Shown: positions 23,198-30,735 of the stretch, in pieces
Position numbering within the stretch: position 1 is the first letter of the stretch
Layout: every line of letters begins with the position of its first letter
Assembly: GCF_014203605.1 (NCBI RefSeq)
Contig: NZ_JACHJJ010000041.1
Location: 1 to 39,243, forward strand
DNA length: 39,243 bases
Source: Thiemannella venezuelensis
GTDB taxonomy: Bacteria; Actinomycetota; Actinomycetes; Streptosporangiales; Streptosporangiaceae
Direction: 5' to 3'
Notes under the pieces: generated by a model
Told to the model about the DNA's origin: nothing
What the model saw: the letters and a program-made list of their open reading frames with translations, nothing else
Databases searched by the model: none
Made by a program: the position numbers and the translations under genes

Positions 23198-24136
23198 GTG
23201 TTCGACACCGACGCCCTGCGCCTGCTGGAGGCGGTCGCCAGGACCGGCTCGTTCACCGCGGCCGCCGCCGAGCTCGGCTACACCCAGTCCGCGGTCTCCC
23301 GGCGCGTCGCCGCCCTGGAACGGCGGGCCGGCGGGCCGCTGTTCGCGCGCCTGGCCCGCGGCGTACGGCTGACGCCCGCCGGAGAGCTGCTCCACCGGCA
23401 CGCCGGGATCGTCCTCGACCACCTGGCCAGGGCCTCCGACGAGCTGGCCGGGATCCACGGCGGCTACCGGGGCAGGCTCCGCCTCGGCGCGTTCGCCACC
23501 GCCAACGTCGCGCTGGTGCCGCGCGCCCTGCGCGCCTTCCGCAGGGAGTTCCCCGAGGTCGAGACCGTCCCGGTCGAGGCGCCCAGCGGCGGCCTGCTGC
23601 GCCGGATGCGGGAGGGCGGCCTGGATCTCGCGGTGGTCAGCGACTACCCCTCCGGCCTGCCGTACGACGACGGGATCGAGCTGGTCGCGCTGGCCGAGGA
23701 CGAGCTGCTCGTCGCACTGCCCGGCGACCACCCGCTGGCCGCGGGCGACCGGGTCGACCTGCGGGACCTGCGGGAGGAGACCTGGATCGAGGCGGCCCCT
23801 CCGGAGCGGCGGACCATGCTCGGCGACGCCTGCGCCCGTGCCGGGTTCGCCCCGCGCACGACCGTGAGGATCGCCGAGTGGACGGGGAAGTTCGGGTTCG
23901 TGGCGGCGGGGCTCGGGGTCACGCTGGTGCCCTCCCTCGCCGCCTGGGCCGTGCCGGAGGGCATCGCGCTCCGCTCGCTGGGCGGGTTCGCGCCGCGCCG
24001 CACCGTCTCCGCCGCCCTCCCGCGCGCGCCCCTGCCCGCGGCCCGCGCGTTCGCCGGCTTCCTGGCGGAGGCGGTGCCGGAGGCCGAGGGCGGGGCGGCG
24101 CCGTCCGGGGCGGCGGACGGGCAGGCGCGACAATAG
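23198..24136 (+). CDS. LysR-family transcriptional regulator
   Basis: A regulator of about 312 residues. The N-terminal winged HTH begins almost at once (ALRLLEAVARTGSFTAAAAELGYTQSAVSRRVAALERRAG) and is followed by the linker helix and a PBP-like effector domain (RLRLGAFATANVALVPRALRAF ... GLGVTLVPSLAAW). GTG 23198 is preceded by AAGGAGG, at short spacing; ATG 23174 and 23183 are in frame but overlap or adjoin the operator candidate and lack a ribosome binding site. It likely controls the divergent dehydrogenase-RidA gene. The pabB-like gene starts 4 bases after its stop, so it may be cotranscribed. Confidence 0.9.
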   Translation: MFDTDALRLLEAVARTGSFTAAAAELGYTQSAVSRRVAALERRAGGPLFARLARGVRLTPAGELLHRHAGIVLDHLARASDELAGIHGGYRGRLRLGAFATANVALVPRALRAFRREFPEVETVPVEAPSGGLLRRMREGGLDLAVVSDYPSGLPYDDGIELVALAEDELLVALPGDHPLAAGDRVDLRDLREETWIEAAPPERRTMLGDACARAGFAPRTTVRIAEWTGKFGFVAAGLGVTLVPSLAAWAVPEGIALRSLGGFAPRRTVSAALPRAPLPAARAFAGFLAEAVPEAEGGAAPSGAADGQARQ

Positions 24137-24140
24137 GAGG

Positions 24141-25160
24141 GTGCACGACTCCTTCGCCCACGCCGGCGGCCGCCTGGCCACCCGGCTCCTCGACGTCACC
24201 ACTGACCTGTCCGCGCTGGACGGCCGGGGGTGGTGGGCCGTCGTGGTCGACTACGAGGGCAAGGTCACGTGCGCCAGGTTCGGCGACGTCCGCCCCGCCC
24301 CGCTGCCCGAGCCGCGCGTGCCCTGGCGCGGCCCGGCCCCGTCGGCCTGGCGCAGCTCGCTGGACCGGGACGCCTACGAGGCCGGGGTGCGGCGCATCCG
24401 TGAGCACATCGAGCGCGGTGACGTCTACCAGGCCAACCTGTGCCGGGTGCTCACCGCGCCGCTGCCCGGGGACCCGGACCCGGTGGCGCTGGCCGTACGG
24501 CTGGCGGAGGGCAACCCCGCCCCGCACGCCGCCACGGTGAGCCTGCCCGGCCTGAGCGTGGTCTCGGCCTCGCCGGAGCTCTACCTGTCCAGGGACGGCG
24601 ACGTGATCGAGTCCCGGCCGATCAAGGGCACCGGCGCCACCGCCGGGGAGCTGCTGGAGAAGGACTACGCCGAGAACGTGATGATCGTCGACCTGGTCCG
24701 CAACGACCTGGGCCGGGTCGCCGCGGTGGGCTCGGTGAGCGTCCCCGCGCTGTGCGAGGTCGAGGAGCATCCCGGCCTGGTGCACCTGGTCTCCACCGTA
24801 CGGGCCCGGCTCGCGCCGGAATTCGGATGGCCGGAGTTGTTCGCCGCGACCTTTCCTCCGGGTTCGGTGACCGGTGCGCCGAAATATTCCGCTGTGCGCA
24901 TCATCAATGAACTCGAACCCGAGCCGCGCGGGCCCTACTGTGGTGCCGTGGGCTGGGTCGACGCCGACCGGGGCCGGGCGTCGCTGGCCGTGGGGATCCG
25001 CACGTTCTGGCTCTCGGCGGGCGAGATCCGCTTCGGCACGGGCGCGGGCATCACCTGGGGGAGCGATCCGCGGCGCGAGTGGCAGGAGACCGAGCTGAAG
25101 GCGTCCCGGCTCATCGCGCTCGCCTCCACCCCAGGAAAGACCCCCGACAAGGAGAACTGA
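24141..25160 (+). CDS. pabB: Chorismate-binding aminodeoxychorismate synthase component I-like
   Basis: A 339-residue chorismate-binding enzyme of the anthranilate synthase/PabB family; PabB aminates chorismate to 4-amino-4-deoxychorismate using ammonia from PabA. Conserved segments: DVYQANLCRVL, SASPELYL, SRPIKGTGAT, ENVMIVDLVRNDLGRV, FPPGSVTGAPK and PYCGAVGWVD. The PIKGT segment fits PabB-type enzymes that use an active-site lysine. The N-terminal half is shorter than in E. coli PabB. GTG 24141 directly abuts AGGAGG, an unusually tight spacing, but no other in-frame start is available. The stop overlaps the next ATG, pairing it with a pabC-like gene; no PabA is in view. Confidence 0.85.
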   Translation: MHDSFAHAGGRLATRLLDVTTDLSALDGRGWWAVVVDYEGKVTCARFGDVRPAPLPEPRVPWRGPAPSAWRSSLDRDAYEAGVRRIREHIERGDVYQANLCRVLTAPLPGDPDPVALAVRLAEGNPAPHAATVSLPGLSVVSASPELYLSRDGDVIESRPIKGTGATAGELLEKDYAENVMIVDLVRNDLGRVAAVGSVSVPALCEVEEHPGLVHLVSTVRARLAPEFGWPELFAATFPPGSVTGAPKYSAVRIINELEPEPRGPYCGAVGWVDADRGRASLAVGIRTFWLSAGEIRFGTGAGITWGSDPRREWQETELKASRLIALASTPGKTPDKEN

Positions 25161-25990
25161 TGGACACACCCGTATGGGTCAACGGGGAACTGATCGACCC
25201 GGCGCAGGCCGTCGTCTCGGTGTTCGACCACGGCCTCATGGTCGGCGACGGCGTCTTCGAGACGGTCAAGTGCGTGAACGGCGCCTCGTTCGCCCTGACC
25301 CGGCACCTGGACCGGCTCCGGCTCTCCGCCCGGCGGATGGAGCTGCCCGAGCCCGACACCGACGCCATCGCCGAGGGCGTCCGGGCCTGCCTCGCCGGGG
25401 CCCCCGCCTGGCCGCTCGGCCGGATCCGCATCACCTACACCAGCGGTCCCGGCCCGCTCGGCTCCGACCGCGGCGACCAGGGCACCACCACCGTGGTCAT
25501 CGTCGGGGAGCAGAAGCCGTTCCCCGCGGCCGGGGACGTCGCGGTGGTGCCGTGGCCGCGCAACGAGCGCGGCGCGCTGGCCGGGGTGAAGAGCACCTCC
25601 TACGGCGACAACGCCAAGGCCCTCTTCTACGCCAAGGCGCGCGGCGGCGGCGAGGCGATCTTCGGGAACACCGCGGGGAACCTCTGCGAGGGCACCGGGA
25701 GCAACGTCTTCGTCGTGCGCGACGGCCGCCTGGTCACCCCCACCCTCGACTCCGGCTGCCTGGCGGGCGTCACCCGCGCGCTCGTCCTGGAGTGGTGCGG
25801 CGGGACCGAGGAGGACGTGCCGCTGGCGGCCCTCCACGAGGCCGAGGAGGCGTTCCTGACCTCGACCACCCGCGACGTCCAGCCGATCCGCGCGGTCGAC
25901 GGGATCGTGCTGCCGGCCGCGCCCGGCCCGATCACCGCCAAGGCGATGCAGGTCTTCGCCGAGCGCTCCGGGGCCGACCTCGACCCGTGA
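25160..25990 (+). CDS. pabC: Aminodeoxychorismate lyase-like class IV PLP enzyme
   Basis: A 276-residue class IV aminotransferase-fold protein. ADC lyase turns aminodeoxychorismate into p-aminobenzoate and pyruvate for folate. Features: VFDHGLMVGDGVFETV with the family arginine-rich follow-up RHLDRLRLSARRM, the PLP lysine in GVKSTSYGDNAKAL, EGTGSNVFVV and FLTSTTRDVQPI. The ATG overlaps the pabB-like stop by one base (TGATG). Branched-chain or D-amino acid aminotransferase activity is an alternative within this fold, but the pairing favours PABA synthesis. Confidence 0.85.
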   Translation: MDTPVWVNGELIDPAQAVVSVFDHGLMVGDGVFETVKCVNGASFALTRHLDRLRLSARRMELPEPDTDAIAEGVRACLAGAPAWPLGRIRITYTSGPGPLGSDRGDQGTTTVVIVGEQKPFPAAGDVAVVPWPRNERGALAGVKSTSYGDNAKALFYAKARGGGEAIFGNTAGNLCEGTGSNVFVVRDGRLVTPTLDSGCLAGVTRALVLEWCGGTEEDVPLAALHEAEEAFLTSTTRDVQPIRAVDGIVLPAAPGPITAKAMQVFAERSGADLDP

Positions 25991-25999
25991 CGGTCCGCG

Positions 26000-26033
26000 C
26001 GGCTCCGGTACGGCCCGCGCCGTACCGGAGCCG
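26000..26033. terminator. Bidirectional hairpin terminator
   Basis: A perfect 15-bp stem (CGGCTCCGGTACGGC and its complement, loop CCGC) between convergent genes. Confidence 0.75.
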
Positions 26034-26045
26034 GGCGCAGAACGG

Positions 26046-27434
26046 TCAGTAGGACGTCTGGGTCTGGGCGTTGAGCTCCGTCATCCTGGCGCTCTTCGCC
26101 GGATCGGTGAGCGGGTCGTCGATCCGGAGCACGTCCAGGCCCCTGGTGATGTCGCTGGAGTAGATGTGGCCGTTGTAGTAGTAGGCCGACCAGGAGCCGG
26201 CGAGGCCCTCGACCGGGCCGCGCTCGAAGAAGCCGATCTCGCGGGGGTTGGCGGAGTCGGTGAAGTCCCAGATCGACACCCCGCCCTGGTACCACGACTG
26301 GACCATGATGTCCTTGCCGGGAATCGGCAGCAGTGAGCCGTTGTGGGCGACGCAGTTCTCGTCCGGCTGCTGCTCCCTGGGGATCTTGAAGTAGCCGCGG
26401 AGCGTCAGGGTGCGGTCGCCGGACAGGTCGTAGACGGCGCTGGCGCCCTTGGTCCGCGGGGTGTTGCGGTCGCAGGTGGCGGCCATGCCGCCGCCCAGCT
26501 CGTCGCCGAAGACCACCTTGGTGGCGTCGTTGTTGAAGGTGGCCGAGTGCCAGATGGAGAAGTTCTCCCTGTCGCTCACGTGCTGGAGCACCTTGGGGTT
26601 CACCCGGTCGGTGATGTCCAGCAGGATGCCGTCGCCGAAGCAGGCCGCGGCGGCCAGGTTCTTCTCCGGGTAGGCGGTGATGTCGTGGCAGCCGCCGATG
26701 CCCCGGCCCTCGACGTCCGCCGTGCCGCCGGAGCCTTCGGAGATCACCGGGGTGGAGACGATCCTGGCCTTCGCCGGGTCTCCGGTGGGCACCTCGACGA
26801 CCGCGAAGATGTTGTGCGGGCCGGGGCAGGTGGGCGTGCCCTCGGGCCCGGGGGCGGAGACGTAGAGGTAGACCTTCTCCGGGCCCTGGCCGGGCACGAT
26901 GGTGTGGGTGTGCGAGCCGCAGGGGGTGCTGACCGCGGAGACGAACTCCGGGCGGGCCTTGTCGGTGATGTCGAAGATCCGGATACCCTCCCAGCCGCTC
27001 TCGCCCTCCTGCTCGCCGTCGTCGCAGCCGGGGCCGCCGCGCGGCCGGTCCACGGAGAGGAACAGCAGGTTTCCGGTCACCGAGACGTCGTTCTGCTCGC
27101 CGGGGCACAGCACCGTGCTGACCACGGCGGGCTTGGCCGGGTCGGAGACGTCGAACACGGTGAAGCCGTCGAAGTTGCCCACGAACGCGTGGTCGCCCTG
27201 GAAGGCCAGGTCGGTGCCCCAGGCCTGCGGCCCGTCGAGCGGGGCCTGCGGCGGCATGTTGGCCACGTGGGTGACGTTGGAGCTGTGCAGGACGTCACCG
27301 GAGGCGGCCCCGGACGGGGCGGGCGCGGTGCTGGCGCTCGCCGCGGGAGGCGGGGACGCGGGGTCCCCGGGATCCGCGCCGCAACCCGCCGCCAAAAGCA
27401 TCGCCGCCAGCGCGAACGCCACGGTTGATCGCAC
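26046..27434 (-). CDS. LVIVD-repeat exported lipoprotein
   Basis: A 462-residue secreted protein. The N-terminus has a signal sequence with a lipobox-like LLAAGC (Cys about 18), then a Ser/Pro/Ala-rich linker. The body consists of beta-propeller-like LVIVD repeats (GFTVFDVSDPAKPAVVST, GIRIFDITDKARPEFVS, GVSIWDFTDSANPREIG). Several Cys and His motifs are spread through it (PCGSHTHT, CPGPHN, GGCHDIT, NCVAHNGS) and may form disulfides or bind metal. Function is unknown for the family. It is divergent from a DUF305 lipoprotein gene over a gap of about 43 bases, suggesting joint control. Confidence 0.85.
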   Translation of the reverse strand: MRSTVAFALAAMLLAAGCGADPGDPASPPPAASASTAPAPSGAASGDVLHSSNVTHVANMPPQAPLDGPQAWGTDLAFQGDHAFVGNFDGFTVFDVSDPAKPAVVSTVLCPGEQNDVSVTGNLLFLSVDRPRGGPGCDDGEQEGESGWEGIRIFDITDKARPEFVSAVSTPCGSHTHTIVPGQGPEKVYLYVSAPGPEGTPTCPGPHNIFAVVEVPTGDPAKARIVSTPVISEGSGGTADVEGRGIGGCHDITAYPEKNLAAAACFGDGILLDITDRVNPKVLQHVSDRENFSIWHSATFNNDATKVVFGDELGGGMAATCDRNTPRTKGASAVYDLSGDRTLTLRGYFKIPREQQPDENCVAHNGSLLPIPGKDIMVQSWYQGGVSIWDFTDSANPREIGFFERGPVEGLAGSWSAYYYNGHIYSSDITRGLDVLRIDDPLTDPAKSARMTELNAQTQTSY

Positions 27435-27477
27435 AGTGCCCCCATCGCTTGGATCGTTTTACCTCATTATTGATGGT

Positions 27478-28107
27478 ATGCGGGGTATGTGTTGGTCGTG
27501 TGGCGCTCTTGTCACCATCGTGACGGCGTCGGTCCTGTCGGGGTGCGCCGGATCCGCGCGTGAGGAGGCGCCGCTGGTGGCGGGGACCGGCGCGCCGGTC
27601 GTCGTCCCCGGCGGCCCCGGGGAGCCCGGCCGTACGGCCACGCCCGGCGAGCGGCTCGGCGAGCCGGAGGCCCGGGTGGGCGCGGCCGACGTGCGGTTCG
27701 CCGAAGGCATGATCCCGCACCACCGGCAGGCGCTGGAGATGGCGGCGCTGGTCCCGGACCGGTCGTCCTCGGAACCGGTGCGGATGCTCGCCGAGCGGAT
27801 CACCGCGGCGCAGCGGGCCGAGATCGCGGCCATGACCTCGTGGCTGGAGTCGGTCGGCCGGGCTCCCGGAGGCCATGCGGACCACACGGTGAGCCAGGAG
27901 CAGATGAACCGGCTCAGGACCGCCAGGGGCGCCGCCTTCGACGGGCTCTTCCTGACCCTGATGATCGCCCATCACGAGGCGGCGCTGACGATGGCCCGTG
28001 CGGAGCTGCGGGACGGCACCGACCGGGCCATGCGCGCCACGGCCGCCGACGTGCTCTCCGGGCAGCAGGTCGAGATCTCCCGGATGCGGGAGGTCCTCGG
28101 GCGGTAG
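27478..28107 (+). CDS. DUF305 lipoprotein
   Basis: A 209-residue exported protein with a lipobox VLSGC (Cys about 20), a proline/glycine-rich spacer and a DUF305 four-helix, ferritin-like domain. The two diagnostic motifs are present: FAEGMIPHHRQALEMA and FLTLMIAHHEAALTMA. The paired histidines suggest metal binding; in several bacteria such genes lie near copper or redox genes. No clear Shine-Dalgarno precedes ATG 27478; ATG 27487 is a second choice. It is divergent from the LVIVD protein. Confidence 0.88.
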   Translation: MRGMCWSCGALVTIVTASVLSGCAGSAREEAPLVAGTGAPVVVPGGPGEPGRTATPGERLGEPEARVGAADVRFAEGMIPHHRQALEMAALVPDRSSSEPVRMLAERITAAQRAEIAAMTSWLESVGRAPGGHADHTVSQEQMNRLRTARGAAFDGLFLTLMIAHHEAALTMARAELRDGTDRAMRATAADVLSGQQVEISRMREVLGR

Positions 28108-28144
28108 CCGGACCGCCCGGATGCGGAGCGGGGGCCCCGCGGCC

Positions 28145-28197
28145 GCGAGCCCGCGGGAGGGTCTACGGGCGCGAGCCCGCGGGAGGGTCTCACGGGC
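28145..28197. repeat. 26-bp direct repeat
   Basis: GCGAGCCCGCGGGAGGGTCT followed by (C)ACGGGC occurs at 28145 and 28171 in the gap between the convergent DUF305 and ssgB genes. Self-complementary GC-rich parts could serve as a terminator. Confidence 0.7.
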
Positions 28198-28230
28198 GTG
28201 ACCCCGCGGCTCCGGGGGTTCCGCCGGGAG

Positions 28231-28647
28231 TCAGGAGCTCCAGAGCATGTTGCTGAGCTCGGAGTCGAGGTCCATGAAGTCGGTCTCGCGGCCGGCCGGG
28301 ACCAGCTCGTAGGTCCGGTGCAGGAACTCCGTCAGCGGGGCGAGCGGCACCTCGAACAGGGCCTGCCCGAACGGCGAGGTGAGGCTGATGTGCAGGGTCC
28401 GCTCGCCGTCGGCGCGGGCCGGCCAGACCTGGACGTCCCCGTCGCCGACCCGGCGCACGATGCCGACGGTCAGCAGCTCGCGGGCGAAGATCCACTCGAC
28501 CGGCTCGTCGTTGCCGACGTGGAAGGCCATCCTGATCGCGTACGGATCGTCGGCCGTATAGCTGAGTCCGGCGAGCAGGGGGACGGTGGTACGGTCGGGG
28601 ACCACAAGCCGAAGGCCCAGCTCGGCAGAGACGGTGGTGCTGTTCAT
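28231..28647 (-). CDS. ssgB: SsgB-like sporulation/cell division regulator
   Basis: A 138-residue SsgA-like protein. In Streptomyces, SsgB recruits FtsZ to future septum sites during sporulation. Family features: LGLRLVVPDRTTVPLLAGLSY, DPYAIRMAFHVGNDEPVEWIFARELLTVG, LHISLTSPFGQALFEVPLAPLTEFLHRTYELVPAG and an acidic C-terminus. Start ATG 28647 matches the family; the upstream open frame does not. Its presence supports a morphologically complex actinomycete. The upstream region contains a long inverted repeat. Confidence 0.88.
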   Translation of the reverse strand: MNSTTVSAELGLRLVVPDRTTVPLLAGLSYTADDPYAIRMAFHVGNDEPVEWIFARELLTVGIVRRVGDGDVQVWPARADGERTLHISLTSPFGQALFEVPLAPLTEFLHRTYELVPAGRETDFMDLDSELSNMLWSS

Positions 28648-29115
28648 CGTCAGCCAAACCTTTTCGTCGTCGGTCCCCTTGCGGGGCTTCCAGTGCTCCG
28701 GCCGGACCTCGTCCGCCCTATGAGGCGGAACGAGGAGACCTGTAGGAGAGATTCCGCCTCCAGGCCCTTCTGTAACGCACATCACAGCGCGACATTTTGG
28801 CACCTGCCTGGCTAAACGCCATGAACGGGGTCGTATTTACGAGGGTTTTGCGCATCGTTTCCATCACGATCGACTTCCCGGCGGGGGCGTCTCAGGTGAT
28901 AGAGGTCTAGCCATGGTCGTACGGTACTTCTCCGGATCAGGATGATGCTATGACACCGTAGCGTCCCATCGGGCACATCACCGACCCTTTGCCCCGATCG
29001 CCTCGCACTGTGTCGTCGCCAGTCCAAGATCGCGCCTCCGCGGGCTCCGCTTCGCGAGCGGTCCCGGATTGCTGTATGGTTTTCCACGTCGGCACCGCGA
29101 GGAGCCGCACAGGGC
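28648..29115. other. Non-coding region between ssgB and tRNA-Val
   Basis: No convincing gene. The left part is the ssgB leader and promoter region. The right part must hold the tRNA-Val promoter; TATGGT near 29074 is a possible -10. A 91-codon open frame on the minus strand has a basic, compositionally noisy product and no ribosome binding site, so it is not accepted. Confidence 0.5.
28723..28759. promoter_or_regulatory. Inverted repeat upstream of ssgB
   Basis: AGGCGGAA and TTCCGCCT, a perfect 8-bp inverted repeat with 21 bases between, lies 76-112 bases before the ssgB start. It may be a developmental regulator site or an mRNA leader hairpin. Confidence 0.4.
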
Positions 29116-29187
29116 GGGCGATTAGCTCAGCGGGAGAGCGCTTCGTTCACACCGAAGAGGTCACTGGTTCGATCCCAGTATCGCCCA
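29116..29187 (+). tRNA. tRNA-Val(CAC), integration target
   Basis: Cloverleaf: GGGCGAT/ATCGCCC acceptor, GCTC/GAGC D-stem, CTTCG/CGAAG anticodon stem with loop TTCACAC (CAC), ACTGG TTCGATC CCAGT T-arm, discriminator A, no encoded CCA. An integrase gene points at its 3' end 91 bases away, so its 3' half is the probable attachment core. Confidence 0.95.
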
Positions 29188-29205
29188 CACGGTAAGACGC
29201 AGATC

Positions 29206-29239
29206 AGAGCCCGAAGGTTGACACCAACCTCCGGGCTCT
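29206..29239 (+). terminator. tRNA-Val terminator hairpin
   Basis: AGAGCCCG and AGGTTG pair with CAACCT and CGGGCTCT around an ACAC loop, followed by the T-rich TTCTGTGTTG. It lies between the tRNA and the integrase stop. Confidence 0.75.
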
Positions 29240-29257
29240 TCTGTGTTGTGGATCATC

Positions 29258-29277
29258 TGAGTGACAAAGTGAGTGAC
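29258..29277. repeat. TGAGTGAC direct repeats beside the att side
   Basis: TGAGTGAC at 29258 and 29270, a 12-base period, directly beyond the integrase stop and before the tRNA terminator. Possible integrase or excisionase arm-type binding sites. Confidence 0.4.
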
Positions 29278-30489
29278 TTACGTCCCCGCGCTCGGCCGCT
29301 GCCCGCCGGGGAAGATGCGATCCATCACCGTGGCACCCTCCTGGATGACCGGCCGGATCTGCTGACGGTAGACCTTTTCCGTCACCGCCGAACCTCCCGC
29401 ATGGCCCACGAGGCGAGCGATGTGCTCGATGGGCACACCGTCAGCGGAGAGCAGCGAGACGAAGCTGTGGCGCATCTCCCGGGGGGTCCACTCCTTGGCC
29501 GTCAGGCCCGCCCTGGCGATGACGCGCCGGAACTCGCGCCGGACGTTGGCGGAACTGAGCTTGGTGCCCGTCCGGGTGGCGAACACGAGATCGTTGTCTT
29601 CCCAGGCGTCTCCCGCTGTCTCCCGGACCTTGGCCTGGTGGTCCCAGAGCTTCCGCAGGGCGGTGACGCACCTCTGGGGCAGTTTGAGTGTTCGGCGTGA
29701 CGTGATGGTCTTGGTGTCGCCGCCGACGCGGTCGGATCTCCAGACGTAGATCCCGAATTCCTGGTGATCCCATCCAATCTCCGTGATGGTCGCCCAGGCG
29801 ACGGTCTCTTGATCGAAGGCGACGACGTAGGCCCATGACAGATCACGGACCTCTTCCGTGCGAAGACCGACGAGCAGGGACACCAGAATGTAGGCATGGA
29901 GCCAGGGCTTCGCCGTCTCGTTGGCCTCCAGCACCGCCATGGCCTGCTCCATCGTGAGGGCCTTGGACGGCCTGCCGGCCTTCCCCTTCGGCAGCTCGCA
30001 CAGCAGTACGACGTTCCGCTTGACCTTGTCCCGGGCCTGAGCCCGGACGAGCGATCGTTTGAGGATCGAGCGAAGCTCCTGAAGGGTGCGCGTGCTGACC
30101 TTCTTGGAGGTGCGGGCCAGCCACCGATCTACATCGTCGGCGGTGAGTTCGCGGAGCTTACGTGCTCCGAGCTCCGGGATGATGTGCTTTTCGGCCAAGA
30201 TGCGCTTGGTGTTGACGGTGGATTCCGCGCGACCGGAAAGGCCGAACTCCAGCCAGTTCCGTACAGCTTCAGCGACGGTGTCTCGGCCAGCGGCAACGGT
30301 AAGGCCGTCGTCATGGTCGCGGAGCATCTCCTTGAGCTTCGCCTTGGCTTCGGTCTTGGTACGGCCTGCGGCCTTGCGGGTGATGCGTCGCCCTGCCGGG
30401 CTGTAGCCGATGGTCATTTCGGCGATCCAGCGTTGCCGGGATTCGCTCCAGTACAGGCCGCCATCGCCGTGGGCGCGTTGCTTGGGCAT
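29278..30489 (-). CDS. int: Tyrosine site-specific integrase
   Basis: A 403-residue tyrosine recombinase. The N-terminal arm-binding part resembles AP2-like phage integrase N-termini (GGLYWSESRQRWIAEMTIGYSPAGRRITRKAAGRTK). A SAM-like core-binding domain follows (about residues 70-160). The catalytic domain has the first Arg in LVGLRTEEVRDL, the RHSF box (TPREMRHSFVSLLS), the LVGHAGGSAVTEKVYRQQ segment with His and the nucleophile Tyr. It catalyses recombination between the element and the tRNA-Val 3' end. Its ATG overlaps the excisionase stop by one base. Confidence 0.95.
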   Translation of the reverse strand: MPKQRAHGDGGLYWSESRQRWIAEMTIGYSPAGRRITRKAAGRTKTEAKAKLKEMLRDHDDGLTVAAGRDTVAEAVRNWLEFGLSGRAESTVNTKRILAEKHIIPELGARKLRELTADDVDRWLARTSKKVSTRTLQELRSILKRSLVRAQARDKVKRNVVLLCELPKGKAGRPSKALTMEQAMAVLEANETAKPWLHAYILVSLLVGLRTEEVRDLSWAYVVAFDQETVAWATITEIGWDHQEFGIYVWRSDRVGGDTKTITSRRTLKLPQRCVTALRKLWDHQAKVRETAGDAWEDNDLVFATRTGTKLSSANVRREFRRVIARAGLTAKEWTPREMRHSFVSLLSADGVPIEHIARLVGHAGGSAVTEKVYRQQIRPVIQEGATVMDRIFPGGQRPSAGT

Positions 30490-30704
30490 CAGGCGACCTC
30501 CGCTTCCTGCTCCAGAAGCTTGACGTACTCGGCGATGGCGTCGGCCGGGACGCGGCGAGCACGTCCAGCCTTGACGGTGCGGAGCCGTCCGGCGCGGATC
30601 TCTTGGTAGAGATAGCGGCGGGACAGGCGCAAGACGACGCCGGTCTCATCTACGTCGTAGAGCGCTTGGCCGGGGTAGCGGACGACCTTTCCTGCGGTGG
30701 GCAT
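30489..30704 (-). CDS. xis: Excisionase/AlpA-like HTH protein
   Basis: A 71-residue MerR/AlpA-type winged-helix protein. LRLSRRYLYQEIRAGRLRTVKAGRARRVPADAIAEYVKLL is the typical DNA-binding region of AICE excisionases, which bend att DNA and direct excision. ATG 30704 has GGAGC upstream. It is coupled to int by a TGATG overlap, a standard AICE arrangement. Confidence 0.85.
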   Translation of the reverse strand: MPTAGKVVRYPGQALYDVDETGVVLRLSRRYLYQEIRAGRLRTVKAGRARRVPADAIAEYVKLLEQEAEVA

Positions 30705-30735
30705 GGTGGAGCTCCGTTCGCGTTCTGAGGGTTGG

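Noticed and set aside
28812-29087. 91-codon open frame on the minus strand upstream of tRNA-Val
   Set aside because: The product is Arg-rich and noisy, it has no ribosome binding site, and it overlaps the region that should hold the tRNA promoter.
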